Source: Isoetes taiwanensis (lineage: Eukaryota > Streptophyta > Lycopodiopsida > Isoetales > Isoetaceae). From it: 64,000 nt of DNA. The stretch covers positions 11,716,407 through 11,780,406 of the forward strand of contig JAJEKV010000035.1 of NCBI GenBank assembly GCA_021234155.1, read 5' to 3'. Below the pieces are notes generated by a model. That model saw nothing but the letters and a program-made list of their open reading frames with translations, had not been told where the DNA came from and did not search any database. The translations under genes and the position numbers were made by a program. Below are positions 36,606 through 48,100 of the stretch, in pieces; within the stretch, counting starts at the first letter, position 1, and each line of letters opens with the position of its first letter.

Positions 36606-36787
36606 CCATGTCAAAATCAGCATCATCCTCCGAATCGGAATCGAGGAGAATTGGGCAAGAAAATCTATGAGGGGGGAAGAGAGGGGTTTTTCAACCCGAC
36701 GCCTTTGACGAGACCTCGGTTCTTCATGAAGTTCGAGCTACCGAGGCTCAACGCCTATGTATGGCGGCGTAAAAAAAAAATTGGGAC

Positions 36788-36950
36788 AAATGGTCTTGAG
36801 AGCGTGAACCGGATTTATATAGGGTTAATTAGAAATTAGCGTGAATAATTTATTGCCTCAAATAACACGCCAGCGCATTTAAATTCCGCCGGCCTATATT
36901 ATCTAGGGTATATTATTATGGATAATAAATTCTCACGCCTATTAGTTATA
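36788..36950 (-). repeat. Duplicated TATA-bearing segment, copy 2
   Basis: This is the second copy of the segment at 35605-35770, again with GGATTTATATAGG and the GCGTGAATAATT to AACACGCC interval. Confidence 0.6.
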
Positions 36951-37214
36951 TGTCTTTTTCAGAATCATATATCCAAATTTTCGATAATTAAAATTTGGAT
37001 ATATTTATATAAATGTCATTTCCTTGTTGTTGCCATGAAAATTTTGTTTTAAATGATTTCGCTTTTTTCCATTGTTATTATTATATTAAACCTATTTCCA
37101 AGGAATTTCTTGCTTTTAAAAAATTTGATTTACCTCTACATATTCCATAAATGTACGTACTTTTTTTTATCTTATGGTGTAATAATTTTTTCTTACTCAT
37201 TGACTAAAAGGTGC

Positions 37215-40115
37215 AATTTGCCTAGGTCAATGGTGCCCCTCCAACTCAAGATGGTGAAAAGAGCAATATCAATGAAAAACCAACTCCTAGCAAGAATGTT
37301 GAAGAAAACAATTAGTCCTCTATAGTAGGGTGCAATGGAGGAACAAGAAGGTGAGAATCATGCACAAGTGCAACAAGGAAATAGTAGGCCAAGGAGTCAT
37401 TGTGCTAGCGCAGATCCCGGTCAAGCTAATGATGAAAGGCTAGGGGAAGACAATATTGGTATTGCAATTTCGATGTTGGAAGACAACCGAAAGGTAAAGG
37501 TTTGGGTGACAAGGAATGTTTTGGTTGTGTCAAGCAATTGAGGTTCCTTGCATCATGGCATGGCCTATAAGTAGTGTTCAATTTGTGGAGGATTATATTT
37601 TTCCAGAGCCTCGAGGTTGTTGGGGACAATGATTGTCTTGATATTGATCCATTGGCGCTTGGAACTCTAAACCCTAGGCAAAAGGGGAGAAGTATCGCTT
37701 TGCCGACATTATCCTAGCAAAAGAGCCAAGTTGATTAGTGACACCAAACGTGAGACAATGGTGAAGGTTAGGGGCCCGATTGTTGTTGAGTGATTGTATG
37801 CAATTCTTCACAATAGAACAATTGGTGGAAGCAAGAGCCACTTTTCAAGAGTACACTGTTGATGAGAGGAGGACCTACATGTACACAATCTTCGAAAGCA
37901 TGCACTTCAAGATGAAAGAAACCCAAACAGAAAAAGATACCCTTTGCTAGGCAAATGGATATGTGCAAAAGCATGGCAGTAGTATCCATGCAATTCCAAC
38001 TTCTTCATGGCATAATTGGCAAAAAAAAAAGCAGAGGGGAATAGGATTGCTTTACATGGAAATAATGGTTTGTTGAGACCAATAGCTAGGGACCCCGGGC
38101 TGCCAGGAGATATTTGAAAAATATATTGATTTCAATGCAGAGTCTATGCCACACAAAAGCGTATGGGATGAAAAGGGAAGAGCAGTTGTTGAGAAAAGGT
38201 TGCCATCACATTGTACTCAAAAGAGTATTTTTGAAGAAGTGAATTCCCTACTGAGAATTGGGAATTCTTCCAATATCCCAACCTAGCTTTAGTAGGTTAT
38301 GGAAGAAGTATTTCAATCATGTCACCATAGCAACTTTAAACAACTTTGCAAAAGTGCAATTTATGTGCTAAGTTGAAGGAGACTCTTGATAAGACTGCAA
38401 CCTAGTCAAAGGGCTAGGATAAGGGAGCATATGAAGGACCATATGACTGACCAACTATCATGTAGATCATGTTATTGGATGTGGAGGACTTTATCCGCAT
38501 TGGAACCCAATAACTATTTATGTATTATACATGACAAGATGGACCAGCAAAAGACTTGTCTTCCACAATTCAAGTACATACCAAAGTCATGTGGAAGATC
38601 ATACCCTTTACGTGATCTCAATGATCAGGGGGCAATCTTGCATGGGCGTAATCAAACCTACTATGGCCATTTTAGTTTGGAGTTGTGGAGTGATGGTCCG
38701 TGATTTTCATATTGGGAGTATCATGAGGTGTTTGAGAAACTATGAAAATGGATACAATGGTCACCTCCGTGACCTTACATGCCAGCTGTGCACTACATAG
38801 AGCATTGTTAGATGGAAACCCTAACAATATTGAAAAGTTCAAAGAGGCAAGGTTTAGGAAGCATGGGTCTAATGAACATGTTGGAGCTTCAACTTCACGT
38901 ATAAACCTCAAGATCTACCCAAAAGGTTTCTCTTGCAACTTGATAATTGTCGCCAAAAAATAAGAACAGTGGATGTTTTCTTTCCTATCCTACTTAACAA
39001 ATTGGGGGATATTTGAAAGAGTTAATTTAGGGTTTCTATGCCCGGGCATACCCATGAGGATGTGGATGCATTATTTGGCAAATATAGTTGTATACCAAGC
39101 AAAGAAAAAAGGACCAACTTTCCTAGGCTAATGGAAATCTTGCATGAATGCACTACTCCAAACCATATAGCTTCTCTCATAGAAGAAGTGCCCGATTGAA
39201 GAGCTTTGTGGATGGTTATACATTGATCTTGAAGGTCATTCCAGTGCCTCTGCAGTTCACTTTTTGGATGAGAGATGGGATTCCAATCTTCCAATGGAAG
39301 ATGAGACCTTCGAGGAGGATGAGTGGAGAGGAGGGAGGAAATATGGCGAGAGATGAGAATGGCAAGCCTATGATACCTCTAGGTCAACCAAAAGCTTTAA
39401 AACCCATCAAGAAGTGAAGCAATTGGGATTGACTAAGGAAGGAATCCAAGACTATATAAAGCATTGGCAAACCAATCCAGATGACACCAACCGTGCCTTG
39501 GTGGCTTACTGGAAGAAGGTGATTAACCTGTTGGGGGAGATAGACACATCCTCGATGAATTGAAAGAAGGGTGGTTGCCTAAGACTAGGTGGAAGACCTT
39601 AGCAGGCCGAGGATTTTGATGACACTGTAAGTAGCATTCGCAAGCAATATGCTCCTCCTCCTTCTGACAAACACTATGTTGGTCCTAAGAACAATAGGCC
39701 AAAGTTTCTAGGCATGGATGCTTATGAACCTTCCACCGACTTAGAATGCCACCAATTTGTGGTAGTAAAGCCATCAGATTTAGATACATATCCAAAGGTG
39801 GTTGGGGTTCACTATCTCTCCGATATTTGCAAAGAAGAAGGTAATATTAACTTCAACCATGTGCGGGGTGGAATGGTGGTGTCCAAAGGCATCAGCTTGA
39901 CCAACGATGATCGGATAAAGAAAGGTACTCGATTGTTGGACAAAGAGATGGAGGAGAAACCGAAAGTGATCCCGATCTTTGGCTAGACTATGAAAGTGTT
40001 TTTGTACTCATGGACTCCAAACACTATTCCAGCTAGAAATGCGAGAATTACAATACCTCGTGATGTCGTGAAGAAGGCTATGATATCATTGGGGGTGCTT
40101 GAAAGAAAGTTGAAT
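37215..40115 (+). pseudogene. Decayed DUF7869-like gene, plus strand
   Basis: Plus-strand frames carry, in order: IIHDKMDQQKTCLPQF (about 38524-38570), a segment DFHIGSIMRCLRNYENGYNG, FLLQLDNCRQK (38927-38960), GHTHEDVDALFGKYS (from 39044), FPRLMEILHECT, and WRGG...LGQPKALKP. A further open part includes MDAYEPSTDLECHQFVVVKP (39714-39986). To my knowledge these motifs mark the uncharacterised DUF7869-type proteins that are multicopy in ferns, lycophytes and mosses. Frames 1 and 2 alternate and stops are frequent. The D...LDNC...HEDVD pattern looks like an RNase-H-fold acidic triad; a transposase role is inference. It runs opposite to the host LTR element. Confidence 0.65.
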
Positions 40116-40344
40116 AACTATGTAAATTTTTGTTATCACGCTTTTATGATATGGTGCTATATTGTGAAATATTGACTATTTTGTAAATAACATGATATTA
40201 CGTTTTCATAATTTTGAGGTGAAATGTGTGAATTTGAATATGCTACTAAAAACATGCAATATGAAATTTGTCCCAAAATTAAGACATAAACCCAATTTAA
40301 TTGAATGATGGTTGTATAACAAGGGAATAGAACATACAATGCTA

Positions 40345-40423
40345 CATAAAGAGAGTTGGCAAAATGGAAAGAGTGTTGGGTTGGAGGTAGGAGGTCACGG
40401 GTTCAAAATGTGGGTGGAAAAGG

Positions 40424-40452
<29 letters not shown>
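40345..40452 (+). repeat. tRNA-derived SINE with poly(A) tail
   Basis: AGTTGGCAAAATGGAAAGAG resembles an A box and GGTCACGGGTTCAAAA a B box, about 30 bases apart. A run of about 29 A (40424-40452) follows shortly after. The layout is a short tRNA-headed SINE or a relic. Confidence 0.6.
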
Positions 40453-40454
<2 letters not shown>

Positions 40455-40882
40455 CGCCAGATTTTATACGGCGGACCGTATGGGGCGCTGCGATCCTTAT
40501 ACGGCTTCAGTTCGTCGAGAAAAACACCTCCAAAGACAGCAGCGCCCCTTTTGATTTTTCGGCGGCCTGTTGTCTTTTTGACCTCGGGAGACGGGCCCCT
40601 TAGGGTATTTGGGAGGTGCCCGATCCATTGGAGCCGTTTTTGCCTTCATCCGAACTACCTACAAAAAGTTATAGCCCTTCCAAACTTGGGTCCTCCAATC
40701 ACAACTTTTTCCCTCCAAAATCGCCCTAAACTTCCTAAAACTCACAATTTATTACATCCACCTAACAAAAAATTAAATCACCAAAAAGTTAAGCAGTCCA
40801 ACTAGCCTAAACTCCCACTCAACTACCGAACTAACGGGTTAAAGATTTGGTCAGTGCTATGATTCCGGTCAACCAAAATCAT
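40453..40882 (-). other. Leader of the 25-kb element downstream of PBS
   Basis: Downstream of the PBS on the minus strand one would expect gag. No gag frame is visible, only short ORFs. Confidence 0.5.
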
Positions 40883-40895
40883 GGCTCTGATACCA
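40883..40895 (-). other. Primer binding site of the 25-kb element
   Basis: The minus strand reads TGGTATCAGAGCC, complementary to initiator tRNA-Met, one base from the 5' LTR. Confidence 0.92.
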
Positions 40896-40896
40896 C

Positions 40897-42522
40897 TGTG
40901 ACGCTCCCTGAATATATACGGGGCTCCAGACGTATACATACGGGGACTTCCCCCTCCCATGGCAATCAGCTCACCATGAGCAGGGCCCTCCGTCTAACTC
41001 GGACCATCTATAGAAAGATGCCCGGGTGAAGGACACGGAGGTGTCATTCGGCCCACGCCTTCAATGGGGCTCCTAAGTCGCGGAAGCGTGAATACATGTT
41101 AGCACACAACATAAATCATATATAAATAACCACCACGAAGGGTGGCACATCCATCCAAGTACTAATGGCAAAGAATATGCATCTAATCCTAAGGAAAACA
41201 CCCCAAACCCTAGGTTCTACCCCGCTCGAGACTCGGTGAGGATCGACCAATGGCTAGGTCTCAAGAGGTTAGCCGGGATCAATCTTGGCATGGCGTTGGC
41301 TGGCATAGAACATCGGCTAGGGTTGTCCACTCCATCCGCCCCTCACATGCACACTGCGGCAGATGAGTCGAATCATGCTATGGCGTCACTATAGCCTTCC
41401 CGACCGCCTTGCTAACTCAAGGTATCACCCTTCGAGCCTACTACAGGGTTCATGAAGCCCGGCCCGATGAGGCAGGTCGGAAGCGTCCCCTTCGGGATCC
41501 ACGGTGGTTCCATGGGTGGACTAGAGAATACGTGCCGCATCAGCGACCCCCCGTGATCCGTTACCCGGCTTACTCGCCCTAAATCTACTCAAAGTACGGG
41601 ATGCCCCATCGCGGGTCACACCTTCCTCTACCGCTGGGGAGTGTCGACCATACCCGCACGGATCGGCGCCTAGCTCACCGGGCCGGCTATTAGCCCTAGT
41701 CCACTGTAGGAGTCTCGGGGAGCCTTTTATGTTCGTGCAAGACCCCACCCCGCTTCACCACTGTGTCCCTTGTTTGGTGCTAAGTCATGCCATAGCATCC
41801 ACGACTTCTATGGTGGTCTCTTGTGCACAGGCATATAATGGGAATTACAGGGATCCTACCTAGGAGCATACTAATAAACATGGCTCGGGAGGTCTCTACC
41901 CCCTTAATTCCCCCATTTCAAGGGTAATACTATGCAAAGAACTATCAATCCATCATTTAAGAGCAAGTACAGAATCAGAGATAAGGAGAACTCACCTTTG
42001 CAATCAAGGGTTAGTTCCTACAGGTAAAGCATAGAGAACACAGAGAAACAGAAGAAATACACACAACAAGTGCCCAACAGGGCGCCACCCTACGATAATA
42101 ACACAGCCTAAGCTACGGACTAACCAATCCAATCGGCTTGGGATGGCTCCATCTCGACGTTCTGTTGGAAAGCCCAAGCGGCCGCTCCTCCTCCTCCATC
42201 TCCAATTGCTCCTAATTCGAATTGGGGCACAAAAGCCCTAATTTGGGTGTCCAAAATGGAAACCCTACCTTGCCCAATCGATTTGGGCCAGGTGGCATGC
42301 TCTAGATTGGTTTATATTAGCTAATTTGGTATTTTAGCCCTTTTTAATATTAGGATAAGCCCTAAATTCGAATTAGGGTTTTGGGTTAGGTTTCCACCTT
42401 TATAATTTAATTATTAACATAGCTAACCTTAGCTTATGAATAATTAATGGCACATTAATTATTCATGGTGACGTATCATGTATTTATACTTAAATAAGCG
42501 TATAAATATGTGGAACGTCACA
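40897..42522 (-). repeat. 5' LTR of the 25-kb element
   Basis: This 1626-bp repeat pairs with 17438-19048 and is followed by TSD TATCC. The middle (about 41220-41830) shows dense differences and small indels, while the outer parts are almost identical. Confidence 0.9.
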
Positions 42523-42527
42523 TATCC

Positions 42528-44330
42528 ATTCCATAATTGAAGCATTTAAAGGTTCCATTACTCTTTTACTTATATTGAAAATAGTGCCACCCAATTCTTG
42601 AAGGAAATCTGTAGGTGTATGGCTTTGGAGAACCAGACATCACCCTCATCAAGAGCATTTTGAACCCCGACGATCTAGGATTCAAGTAGCTCCTACTACC
42701 AAAATCATATAAGAGTTCCTAAAGTGGAAAGGCTACAACTTTACACCTTTCATTGCTCTTCTTGTCTAAAATCTTAGCAGAATGAGATCCTGATTGTATA
42801 TATTTTAGCAGATTGTATTGGGATCTCTATGTTTGAAAGGAAAGCAAGAACTAAAAGAAGGATAGAAACTCCTCGTTAACCAGCCTGCAAAAAGGAAGTA
42901 CAGAAACGTCTCCTTCAAAGCTCTTTGTCAATGGAGAATATATCCAACATATATACTCATTTTTTGCTTAACCGGTCAAGCTCATTTTCCATCCATCCAT
43001 GCGAGCTCATTCTTTATCGAGATCCATCCATGCAAGCAACAACAAAAATGAAGGTTTTTTCTAATTAATTCCACTGTATGGTGATATCTACAGGTAAAGA
43101 TAAGGCCACTTCATTTTCTGCATGACTTGGCAAACATGTGGATAGGCTAGAATTGCAAAAATTGTTTTGGTTTTGGGGGAGGAGCTGCTAAATAAAGTGA
43201 TGTGAAAAATTGAATTAAATTAAATTGTCTTCTATCAGCCATGGAGATCAAATAGCCGCCAAATGGTTTTTATAGTGCGATGTCTTATTGAGCTCCGAAG
43301 CACTGCTATCCCAAAGCTTGCTTAGGAAGCATGTGTCCAGATATTGTTTCAAGTGATTGTGATCCTCATTGTTATGCACTTGTATGCACCCTATTCCTAC
43401 ATCTATATAGAGAACCAGATGGCTCATCTCTCCTTCCAGCAGGCTTTAAGGCGTGGATCAATGGCCATGCTCACCACTTTCTAATAGTATATCGTGTGAC
43501 GTTTCAGAGTAGCTCTTTGAAGAGGTAGGAACCTGATCTCTTGCAGAAGGATTTTATATGGAACATTGGATTCAAGTGAAGGCTTTCTGTACCCATTTCA
43601 AGTTCTTCGAGTGGAAAATGATATCACTGCCCTTTATACTTCTGTGCCATATGGAAGCACGAGTTCCACCACCACCCTAGATGCATCTTTGTGTACAGCA
43701 ATTGAATTGAAGCAGTCCAAAAGCAGATACAAAATTCAACCTAGTCTATCATGAATGGAGACCTAAGTGGTTCCAGCTTTGGCACCAGAAATCTGTCACT
43801 TGGTAGCTGGTAGAAAGAGAGAACTCACTAAGAAAGCGTAAAAGTTCTGAAGCAGATAAATTTGAAGCAGATAAAATACAGAGAACTTTCCACCTTGAAA
43901 GACTCTTCTGATTCCTGTAGGTTTTGTTAGCCAAGGAAGTGGTGATTAACAATAAGTAATGTATCATTTAGAACGTAGATAGTTTTACAAACCAAAGCTT
44001 TCAACTTATGGATCCTCATATATGATGCTTTCCACCTGAAGCATAAAGATAATACAATGTCATAGTGGATAAACTTCTTGAAAGATACAATGGCGGCATA
44101 CCTTCACTTGGTAAAGAGCAACATCGACAACAAAAACTTGGAAAAGAATGGAGTCGTTTTCTCCTAGCTCTGTTGTAAAAAGGGCATTATCCCCAGGATG
44201 CATTTCCCTGCGAGGTTGCGTGCCTATCAAATTTTAGCATACAAAAAAGCTTTACAAGACCTGGTACAACCTGCCATAGTTAATCCCTTATTTCTGAACT
44301 GAATGAAAGCGGCATAAGATTTTCAGAGCT
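42528..44330. other. No gene recognised
   Basis: Only short ORFs without family resemblance occur (for example 43331-43528 plus, 43749-43967 minus). The sequence right of the LTR element does not obviously continue the LINE that lies left of it. Confidence 0.45.
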
Positions 44331-44583
44331 ACTCCCATTAGGGATTTTTTGAGATCATAAAAGGGCCTTCTAAGAATTGCTGACTAAGCTATGTGAACTA
44401 CCAATCAGAAAACAGAACTGGTAATCCAGTCAGCAAAACAGTTATAACTAGCCATTAGGATTTTTTTGAGATTAAAAAATGGGCCTTCAAAACATGCCAA
44501 CTAAGCCAAATGAAGATAAATGAACTACCAATCAGAAATCAGAGTCTGACGGGTCCAGTCAGCAAAACTATTATAACTAACTT

Positions 44584-44883
44584 ACTGGATCACATTTTCT
44601 AGCATAACTGTTGATAGAAAAGTCCAAATGAGCTTTCGTTTAGTGCAATAGATAGATCTCGTTGAGATCTTTTCAACCTTAGGTGTTTTACACATATTTT
44701 AACCACTTATGATTGTGAAAACTCAAAAAATATGGTTTTTACCATTTTTTACTATCCTATGGGGCTAAAAGATATGCAAACCACCCAAGGTTAGTAAGAT
44801 CTCAATGAGATCTATCTATTGCACCAAACAAAAGCTCATTTGGACTTTTCTATCAACACTTATGCTAGAAAATGTGATCCAGT
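44584..44883 (+). mobile_element. Foldback MITE, copy 1
   Basis: A 300-bp unit begins ACTGGATCACATTTTCTAGC and ends with its complement (GCTAGAAAATGTGATCCAGT). The inverted arms extend over about 100 bases and include AGATCTCGTTGAGATCT. No coding capacity. No target-site duplication could be settled. Confidence 0.75.
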
Positions 44884-45006
44884 GACACATTAGGAATTTT
44901 TTGAGATCATAAAAGGGCCTTCTAAGAACTGTTGACTAAGCTATATGAACTACCAATCAGAAAACAGAACTAGTAATCTAGTCAACAAAACAGTTATAAC
45001 TAACCC

Positions 45007-45306
45007 ACTGGATCACATTTTCTAGCATAAGTGTTGATAGAAAAGTCCAAATGAGCTTTTGTTTGGTGCAATAGATAGATCTCATTGAGATCTTACTAAC
45101 CTTGGGTGGTTTGCATATCTTTTAGCCCCATAGGATAGTAAAAAATGGTAAAAACCATATTTTTTGAGTTTTCACAATCATAAGTGGTTACAATATGTGT
45201 AAAGCACCTAAGGTTGGAAAGATCTCAACGAGATCTATCTATTGCACTAAACGAAAGCTCATTTGGACTTTTCTATCAACAGTTATGCTAGAAAATGTGA
45301 TCCAGT
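45007..45306 (-). mobile_element. Foldback MITE, copy 2 (inverted)
   Basis: This 300-bp unit has the same tips as 44584-44883, in opposite orientation as judged from the asymmetric centre (GGGGCTAAAAGATATG against CATATCTTTTAGCCCC). Confidence 0.75.
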
Positions 45307-45439
45307 AAGTTAGTTATAGTAGTTTTGCTGACTGGACCCGTCAGGCTCTGATTTTTTATTGGTAGTTCATTTATCTTCATTTGGCTTAGTTGGCATGTTT
45401 TGAAGGCCCTTTTTTAATCTCAAAAAAACCCTAATGATT

Positions 45440-46077
45440 GATATTGCTTCCAAACGACAATATCGCAACAATATATCTGCATAAAAAATGCCTGAGATTC
45501 ATCTATCTCGCAACAAAAATGCAAAAATAAAAAGACAAACGAAGACCGGATTATGAAGCTTACAGCAAAAATGAGTGAAACCGGGATTAAGCATGGGAGA
45601 TATGCCCAACATCAAAAGACTTCAGACGTTCCCCAAATGTCGCCGACTGAACCTTGCAGATGGGAAATGCAATCAATAAGCATACCAAAACATTATCAGT
45701 AGCCTTCCTTGTCAGTAGATTTCCTCCCTCAAACCATGTGCATATACACTTTTGGAAACTAAATCTTGATGTTTCCGAAATGTTTGAAAATGCCATATAG
45801 ATCATATTTCTTCTTCTGCATTAAACCAGACATCATGATGGTCATCTCAAAAGTCTTAAGTGTCAATGTCATGAAGATGAGATTTGGCCAAGATACATGT
45901 ATATTAACCAAGGCATAAGCAAAAAAATGTGGTAGAAAATGCAAAAGTATACTAACCAAAGGCAGAAGCAAAGCAAAATATGGTGCACAAAGCAACGATA
46001 GAAAAATTATTATCACAATTTTTCATCATTAAAAAATAGCAAAGGCTTGCTGCAATGCAAGTATGGTGAGTTGGACT
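45440..46077. other. No gene recognised
   Basis: AT-rich sequence downstream of the BTB gene, with two short minus-strand ORFs of no recognised family. Confidence 0.4.
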
Positions 46078-46372
46078 TCATTTCAAAGAAGGGCACATGT
46101 TCACATAAATACATGTGCTTGATTTTATATATGAATATGTCAACCTAAGCATGTTCACATAAATAAATGCTCTGGATAAAACCACTTTTCCACTACTAAC
46201 ATTTTCGAACAAGCAACTGAGTTCTTTCACAAAATCAGGGTGATGGCAAGTAAAAAAAATCCATGTCTTTTCTAGCATGTCCTAGTGTCCTTCAAAACCC
46301 TTTTGACAAACTCATCATCCTCTGCAAATACTTTGATAGTTGTAGCAGCAAATACCACATCTATTAAACTGA
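46078..46372 (-). other. Possible 3' exon(s) of the BTB gene
   Basis: Just downstream on the same strand are coding-like peptides LIDVVFAATTIKVFAEDDEF (near 46275-46370) and HPDFVKELSCLFENVSSGKV (within 46078-46278). They are in different frames and may be C-terminal exons separated by an intron or decay. A splice junction in matching phase could not be fixed. Confidence 0.35.
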
Positions 46373-46380
46373 TGTAACAA

Positions 46381-47130
46381 TCATGTCAACTTAAAGCAAG
46401 ATCCGCGAGAAGATTGAAGGGAACATGTTTCTAAACGGATTTTCTTGAAATGTTGCGCATGCTGCTGGAGTTCCTGCAAGAGAACGGACTCGATGAACTC
46501 GACAAATCCAGCATCTCGAAGGTTTTGGATCATGTTACTGGATAGAGATCGAGTTTTCGACAATCTGAAATGATGGGAGCTGATAAGTTGGGGTGACATG
46601 TCTAGGGCTTCATGAGCAGGGTTCCATCCAGAGGGAAGTAATCTGAGAGCCAAGTCGGAAGATGGTGTGAGTTGGAGTGTAGAAATGCATGACCTAATTA
46701 CAAATTCCTGCTCAGAATTCCAAGGCACAGCCTCCAAATAATTTATGCAGCACTCTATGCATTCTTGGCATAATAACTGAGCTGCTACCTCCAATATGCC
46801 AAGGGCTTCTTCTATGCTTGAGAAATTCCTCCCCTTCTCTAGCTTGTACAGTATCTCAAGACATCTGACATATTTTGCTAGATCCTTGCAGTTTTTAAGA
46901 TATATCTTAACCAGCTTTTTTTGAGATCCAGAGTTCCATGTTTCAGAAAGCCGAGCTTTGAAGTAATTTGATTTGCGAAGTACCTCGGAGTACATATATA
47001 AAGTACCAACTAGCTCGTTAGATTCCTCTGCCGTCAAAGTAAGCAACACATCTGCGGTTCCAAATTTCATCTTGTCTTCCTTTAGATCGTGCATGAGAAA
47101 GCTTCCAAATTTAATCTTGTCAAGAAACAT
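46381..47130 (-). CDS. BTB/POZ domain protein, plant type
   Basis: This is an open frame of 249 codons. Residues about 24-65 form the start of a BTB fold (FGTADVLLTLT, then LYMYSEVLRKSNYFKARLSETW). The plant-specific continuation follows: YLKNCKDLAKYVRCLEILY, LGILEVAAQLLCQECIECC and INYLEAVPWNSEQE. This matches the plant BTB/POZ proteins in which the BTB is followed by a LEAVPW/LEAAPW segment. Such proteins are usually adaptors that dimerise and may bind Cullin3. The family is normally around twice as long, so this is either the first part of a multi-exon gene continuing at 46078-46372 or a C-terminally truncated copy. The first Met was chosen; MKFGTADV at residue 20 is an alternative. Confidence 0.8.
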   Translation of the reverse strand: MFLDKIKFGSFLMHDLKEDKMKFGTADVLLTLTAEESNELVGTLYMYSEVLRKSNYFKARLSETWNSGSQKKLVKIYLKNCKDLAKYVRCLEILYKLEKGRNFSSIEEALGILEVAAQLLCQECIECCINYLEAVPWNSEQEFVIRSCISTLQLTPSSDLALRLLPSGWNPAHEALDMSPQLISSHHFRLSKTRSLSSNMIQNLRDAGFVEFIESVLLQELQQHAQHFKKIRLETCSLQSSRGSCFKLT

Positions 47131-48095
47131 TTCTTTAGATTGCGCATGAGAAGGAGAAACAAATCAGAAGCTTTCTGTTGTTGCATCCATGATAGATCCA
47201 GACTATTCAAATATTCGAAAACTTTTCCATCCCATCGTTTGTGCTCCTCACATTTTTAAACCAGTGCATGCCATTGTCCAGGAGCCAAAGTATGAAGATC
47301 TTGGCATCACGGGTTAGGCTGCACATTTAATGCTTAGAAAAAACCATAGCCAAAGGAGCATTGAGCTTGCTTCTGTAACGTCCCATGGCCTTTCAAACTA
47401 AAGCCAAAAAGTAAACATCTTGCTCATCCATTAGGAATAATCTTGAAAAACAATTGCTAATATCTAGAATGTTCAGAAGCCTAGTCATTTGCATCAGGAC
47501 GCAATTGGATTGCATCCAGAAGTTTGGAGGGGAATGATATAGTAACTGTCCTCCCATAATGAATTATTGACAATATTATATATAATAGAATCTCTAACGC
47601 ATGCCATCGAAGATCGAAGGTATATAGTGAAAGAAAAAGAGAACTTCAAGTAGATTACCTCGTCAATTTGTTGCTTTTACATTTCTTCTTTGCCAAAATT
47701 GTTGCTTAGAGGTGAATAAGTCTCTATCTTCTTTTGTTTGCCCGATTCATTCATGAATTGGGTTTCCAAGAGTGGAAAAAGATGTGGATATAGCAGGAGA
47801 AAGGAACACAATTACGTTGTTGATTTACGTAAAGATTGGGTACTTTCCATTCTGAGTTATTGTTCAATCCTAGAGCGTCACGTGTACAACATTCTTTTCC
47901 GGAATTGTAGTGTTAGTTACATTCTTTAATATTACGTGCATTCTTTGCATTCTAACATTTTTTTAATTGCATTCTTTATTTGCTCGACAAAAAACAGGGC
48001 CTGTGCAACAAATTGCCGGCTTGTGCTGACATCTCAAACATCTGCCGGAGTGCTCGCAGATACCAGCCTGTGCCACAAAAACCATATCCTGGTGG
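47131..48095. other. No gene recognised; upstream of BTB gene
   Basis: Short ORFs only. The last 100 bases contain tandem relatives of CCTGTGCCACAAAAACCATA, the target of the TRIM insertion. Confidence 0.45.
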
Positions 48096-48100
48096 CCTGT

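Larger units (their letters stand above)
17438..42522 (-). mobile_element. Giant non-autonomous LTR retrotransposon (LARD-like), 25 kb, with nested insertions
   Basis: Two direct copies of a 1.6-kb sequence (17438-19048 and 40897-42522) begin TGTGACGCTCCC and end GGAACGTCACA, so each has TG...CA inverted tips. The 5-bp word TATCC lies immediately outside both (17433-17437 and 42523-42527). Inside the right copy is TGGTATCAGAGCC on the minus strand (PBS); inside the left copy is a GGTGGGGAGAA tract on the minus strand (PPT). These four signals together define one insertion on the minus strand. No gag, RT or integrase motif was found in the 21.8-kb interior, as in LARD elements. A Helitron and other nested sequence add to the length. 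Confidence 0.88.
44453..45438. repeat. Large inverted duplication with two foldback MITEs
   Basis: The arms 44453-44883 and 45007-45438 are inverted copies around a 123-bp spacer. Each arm contains one 300-bp foldback unit plus a flanking segment of about 125 bp (GGGCCTTCAAAACATGCCAA and its complement). The spacer and 44333-44446 are further relatives of that flanking segment. Confidence 0.85.

Noticed and set aside
36262-36708. A 148-codon plus-strand ORF rich in Ser and Leu
   Set aside because: It is a translation of a TCC/CTC microsatellite; no domain.
42528-42720. Continuation of the minus-strand LINE beyond the 25-kb insertion
   Set aside because: The translation right of the TSD shows no RT motif such as YADD or PQG, so continuity could not be supported.
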